DNA of 34,202 nt from Bacteroidota bacterium (GTDB lineage Bacteria > Bacteroidota > Bacteroidia > B-17B0 > Aurantibacillaceae), in NCBI GenBank assembly GCA_025363015.1, contig JANYEQ010000107.1, positions 1-34,202 on the forward strand, written 5' to 3'. Each line of letters begins with the position of its first letter. The stretch's first letter is position 1. The notes below the pieces were generated by a model. That model was not told the origin of the DNA, did not search any database, and saw only the letters and a list, made by a program, of their open reading frames with translations. Below are positions 32,037 to 34,202 of this stretch, piece after piece. Position numbers and translations under genes: made by a program.

Positions 32037-33776
32037 ATGAATTCAAAATTTTTACGCACAATTGGAGCCGGATTATCGGTAGCTGTTATTTTAACTAGCT
32101 GCGATGGATTAGGTAAAATGATTAAAAAACAAAAAGACATTAAATATACTGTGTCGCCTAACCCTATTGAAATGATTGGAGACAGCATTCAATTTAGTGT
32201 TAGTGGCAAATTTAACCCAAAGTTATTTGCTAAAAAAGTAACTTTAACCTTAACTCCTAGTGTTAAAGGCGTTAATGGAACTGAAAAAATGTTAAAGCCA
32301 ATAGTGTTAGTAGGCGAAAAAGCAACAGGTAGTGGCCAAAAAATTGGTTACTCAAGTGGTGGTTCGTTTAATTATACATCCGAAAAATTTGCTTACGAGC
32401 CAAGCATGCGCAATGCTAAGGTTTATTTAAGCGGCGTTGGTTCGGTTAAAAAGAAAGAGAAAAAATTTACACCAGTAGAATTAGCCGATGCTACCCTTGT
32501 TACTTCGTTATTAGTTCGTAACGACGAAAAAGGAATTATGGCAAAAGATGCATTTGTAAAAATTACACCTGCAAATTTATCTACGCACATATACTACACC
32601 ATCAACAATTCAACCGTTCGCCCAGCCGAATTAAAATCAGAAGAAGCAAAAACCTTTAACGATTTTATTACTAAAAACATTAACTCACCTTGGTATGAAT
32701 TTAAAGGTATTGGTGTTTCGGCTTACGCTTCGCCAGATGGTGAAACCGATAAAAATGAGAATTTAGCTAAAGACCGTGCAAAATCAGGTTCTACAGCTAT
32801 TATGAGCGAGTTTAACAAAAACAAAAATAAAGAAAACACCTTTGGTAAAACAAAAGAACAATACGCAGTAGGTACTACTAAAGAAGATTGGGAAGGTTTT
32901 AAATCATTAATGGAAGCGAGTACAATGGCCGACAAAGATTTAATTTTACGTGTATTAACCATGTATAGCGACCCAGAACAACGCCGTAAAGAAATTAAAA
33001 ACTTATCAAAAACTTATACTGAATTAGCTGATAAAGTATTACCAAAATTACGCCGTAGCGAAATTACTGTAAACGTTGATAAAAAATCGCGTACAGATGA
33101 GCAAATTACTAAGTTAATGACGAGTAACCCTGATAGCTTATCAATTGAAGAGTTATTATATGGCGCTACCTTAACAAACGATGTAAATACAAAAGTACAA
33201 GTTTACCAAGCTGCAGAAAAACAATACGCTACAGATTGGAGAAGCGCTAACAACCTAGGTGTAGCTTTATTATTACAAAACAAAGTTACAGAAGCGGGTG
33301 ATGCATTTAAACGTGCCGAAAAAGCAAGTGCTGGCCAACAAGCTGTAGCTAACAATTTAGGTATTATTGAAGCAAAAAATGGTAACCGTGCTGCTGCAAT
33401 GGATTTATACAAAAAAGCAGGTGGTGCAGCCGAAACAAAATATAACATGGGTATTTTAGATGTACGTAACGGTAAGTATGCTGATGCAGTGAGTAACTTT
33501 GGCGATTACAAAGGCCATAACAAAGCTTTAGCACAATTATTGGCAGGTAGCCCAGGTGCTGTAAAAGAAACAATTGACGCTAGCAACGAAAAAGAAATGG
33601 CGTATAGCTATTACTTAAAAGCAGTAGCTGCTGCCCGTGCTAATAACAATGCAGATGTATTAAGCAACTTAAAAACAGCTATTGAAAAAGATGGTGCTTT
33701 AAAAGCCTATGCTAAAGACGATGCAGAATTTGTTAAATTACGTGCCGAAACTGGCTTTACAAGTTTAGTAAACTAA
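32037..33776 (+). CDS. Lipoprotein with OmpA-like region and TPR tail
   Basis: A 579-residue lipoprotein: signal with ILTSC, lipid cysteine at residue 22. Residues 35-200 are beta-rich, with a repeated pattern around VSPNPIEMIGDSIQFSVSG. About 218-265 resembles the peptidoglycan-binding part of OmpA-C (GIGVSAYASPDGETDKNENL followed by AKDRA), although the region between is longer than usual. About 365-500 holds tetratricopeptide repeats (WRSANNLGVALLLQNKVTEA, AVANNLGIIEAKNGNRAA, ETKYNMGILDVRNGKYADA). It would tether an outer-membrane or periplasmic complex to the cell wall. No T9SS component genes are adjacent, so a PorE/SprE-type role is only a possibility. It is monocistronic with a strong promoter and terminator, and its relatively G-rich, optimised codons suggest good expression. 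Confidence 0.85.
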   Translation: MNSKFLRTIGAGLSVAVILTSCDGLGKMIKKQKDIKYTVSPNPIEMIGDSIQFSVSGKFNPKLFAKKVTLTLTPSVKGVNGTEKMLKPIVLVGEKATGSGQKIGYSSGGSFNYTSEKFAYEPSMRNAKVYLSGVGSVKKKEKKFTPVELADATLVTSLLVRNDEKGIMAKDAFVKITPANLSTHIYYTINNSTVRPAELKSEEAKTFNDFITKNINSPWYEFKGIGVSAYASPDGETDKNENLAKDRAKSGSTAIMSEFNKNKNKENTFGKTKEQYAVGTTKEDWEGFKSLMEASTMADKDLILRVLTMYSDPEQRRKEIKNLSKTYTELADKVLPKLRRSEITVNVDKKSRTDEQITKLMTSNPDSLSIEELLYGATLTNDVNTKVQVYQAAEKQYATDWRSANNLGVALLLQNKVTEAGDAFKRAEKASAGQQAVANNLGIIEAKNGNRAAAMDLYKKAGGAAETKYNMGILDVRNGKYADAVSNFGDYKGHNKALAQLLAGSPGAVKETIDASNEKEMAYSYYLKAVAAARANNNADVLSNLKTAIEKDGALKAYAKDDAEFVKLRAETGFTSLVN

Positions 33777-33790
33777 TACTTTTTAATTAA

Positions 33791-33826
33791 AAAAAACCGT
33801 ACTAGCTCAGCTAATACGGTTTTTTT
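33791..33826 (+). terminator. Terminator after the OmpA/TPR lipoprotein gene
   Basis: AAAAAACCGTA pairs with TACGGTTTTTT; an inner TAGC/GCTA stem closes the loop TCA, leaving one C-A mismatch. A T run follows. It starts 14 bases past the stop codon. Confidence 0.88.
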
Positions 33827-33869
33827 ATTGGCATAAATTACCATATAAAAAAGGTTAGGCTGCTACCAT

Positions 33870-34034
33870 TTATACCAATTTTCGTTCAAAAAGATACAAT
33901 AGAAACGAAATTATTTTTTATTCAGACGATGAATAAAATCGTTGCATAGCCTAAGCTACGGAACTATTTTATGAAGAAGTATGAATGAAAAAGAATGAGT
34001 TTATGTGTATTTTTTTGAACGAATATTGGTATTA
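33870..34034. mobile_element. Palindromic MITE-like element
   Basis: Terminal inverted repeats of 21 bases agree at 20 positions (33872-33892 and 34012-34032, outer end ATACCAAT). The 159-bp body 33873-34031 is an imperfect palindrome throughout, centred at the TAGC-CTAA-GCTA (33947-33958) in its exact middle. Trinucleotide TTA occurs on both outer sides (33870-33872 and 34032-34034), possibly a target duplication. There is no coding capacity. I read it as a non-autonomous foldback element moved by a transposase encoded elsewhere. Confidence 0.7.
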
Positions 34035-34071
34035 GCTGCTCAATAAAAACAAATTGCAACTAAGACTTTAT

Positions 34072-34202
34072 TCAAATACTTGCGTTCGACTTGTGTAAAC
34101 CAAGCCGTTGAAAAATAGTAAGTACTTCGGTTTTCAAAGTGAAAAAACTAACCGGTTGTTCTTTTTCAAGCCAGGATTCCGGTGCGCGTCTGCCGGTCAT
34201 TG
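34072..34202 (-). pseudogene. Truncated 3' part of a pheT-like gene (partial at window edge)
   Basis: The frame entering from the right edge encodes 42 residues before TGA: MTGRRAPESWLEKEQPV, then SFFTLKTEVLTIFQRLGL, then HKSNASI. The first 35 fit the central beta subunit of phenylalanyl-tRNA synthetase (pattern G-x-R-x-x-E-x-W, then V-x-F-x-x-LK, then the RLGL helix end). In intact PheT another 130-190 residues, including the anticodon-binding FDX-ACB domain, follow; here a stop comes at once, 38 bases before the palindromic element. Leucine codons are CTT, TTG, CTT, CTT, TTA, while the neighbouring genes use almost only TTA, and the last 30 bases are GC-rich. A broken or imported fragment is likely; the rest lies beyond the window. 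Confidence 0.55.

Noticed and set aside
33827-34071. CRISPR array or small structured RNA after the OmpA/TPR gene.
   Set aside because: There are no regularly spaced direct repeats; the symmetry is one long palindrome with terminal repeats, better explained as a foldback element.

Overview
The window is an AT-rich stretch of a Bacteroidota chromosome. This is supported by a type IX secretion (T9SS) type-A C-terminal sorting domain, -7 promoter boxes of the TAnnTTTG type, near absence of Shine-Dalgarno sequences, and many families typical of the phylum (DUF2723, DUF4159, DUF5686, DUF3098, paired DUF1800/DUF1501, TonB-like periplasmic proteins). I cannot place it below phylum with confidence. 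It reads as mostly housekeeping and cell-envelope chromosome, not as a prophage or plasmid. No CRISPR array, rRNA operon, transposase or intact phage gene is visible.

Layout. 1-4.2 kb (minus strand): a small lipoprotein, malate dehydrogenase, ParB, ParA and a UPF0173 metallo-hydrolase. 4.35-9.7 kb: a flavin reductase facing a minus-strand series (GNAT acetyltransferase, two-TM lipoprotein, DUF1800, DUF1501, DUF3820, seven-TM protein). The intergenic gaps here carry short dispersed repeats. 9.78-13.3 kb: tRNA-Gln divergent from a large DUF2723 protein (TMEM260-like protein O-mannosyltransferase family). 13.5-18.4 kb: an orphan Wzm-like polysaccharide ABC permease, then a plus-strand run of DUF4159, DUF5686 outer-membrane and TonB-like genes. 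18.4-23.3 kb (minus strand): gmd, fcl, a Wzi/RemB-like barrel and a WecA/TagO-like initiating phosphoglycosyltransferase. Together these make GDP-L-fucose and start an undecaprenyl-linked surface glycan. 23.4-27.6 kb (plus): DUF3098, a small membrane protein and a secreted PNGase F-like protein with a jellyroll insert and a T9SS tail. 27.7-34.2 kb: an aldo/keto reductase with a CX4CH cytochrome-like lipoprotein, an orphan N-acetyl-sugar amidotransferase, glycyl-tRNA synthetase, an OmpA/TPR lipoprotein, a foldback repeat element and the truncated end of a pheT-like gene.

The unifying theme is surface glycans and the outer envelope: sugar-nucleotide synthesis, lipid-carrier loading, polysaccharide export, protein O-glycosylation and a secreted putative glycoamidase. 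I see no clear novel defence or enzymatic system. The most interesting signals lie between genes: a deleted remnant of an MNT-type nucleotidyltransferase between gmd and fcl; a 159-bp near-perfectly centred palindromic element; a pheT-like fragment with foreign-looking codon use; and dispersed hairpin repeats whose stems co-vary while the core is kept.
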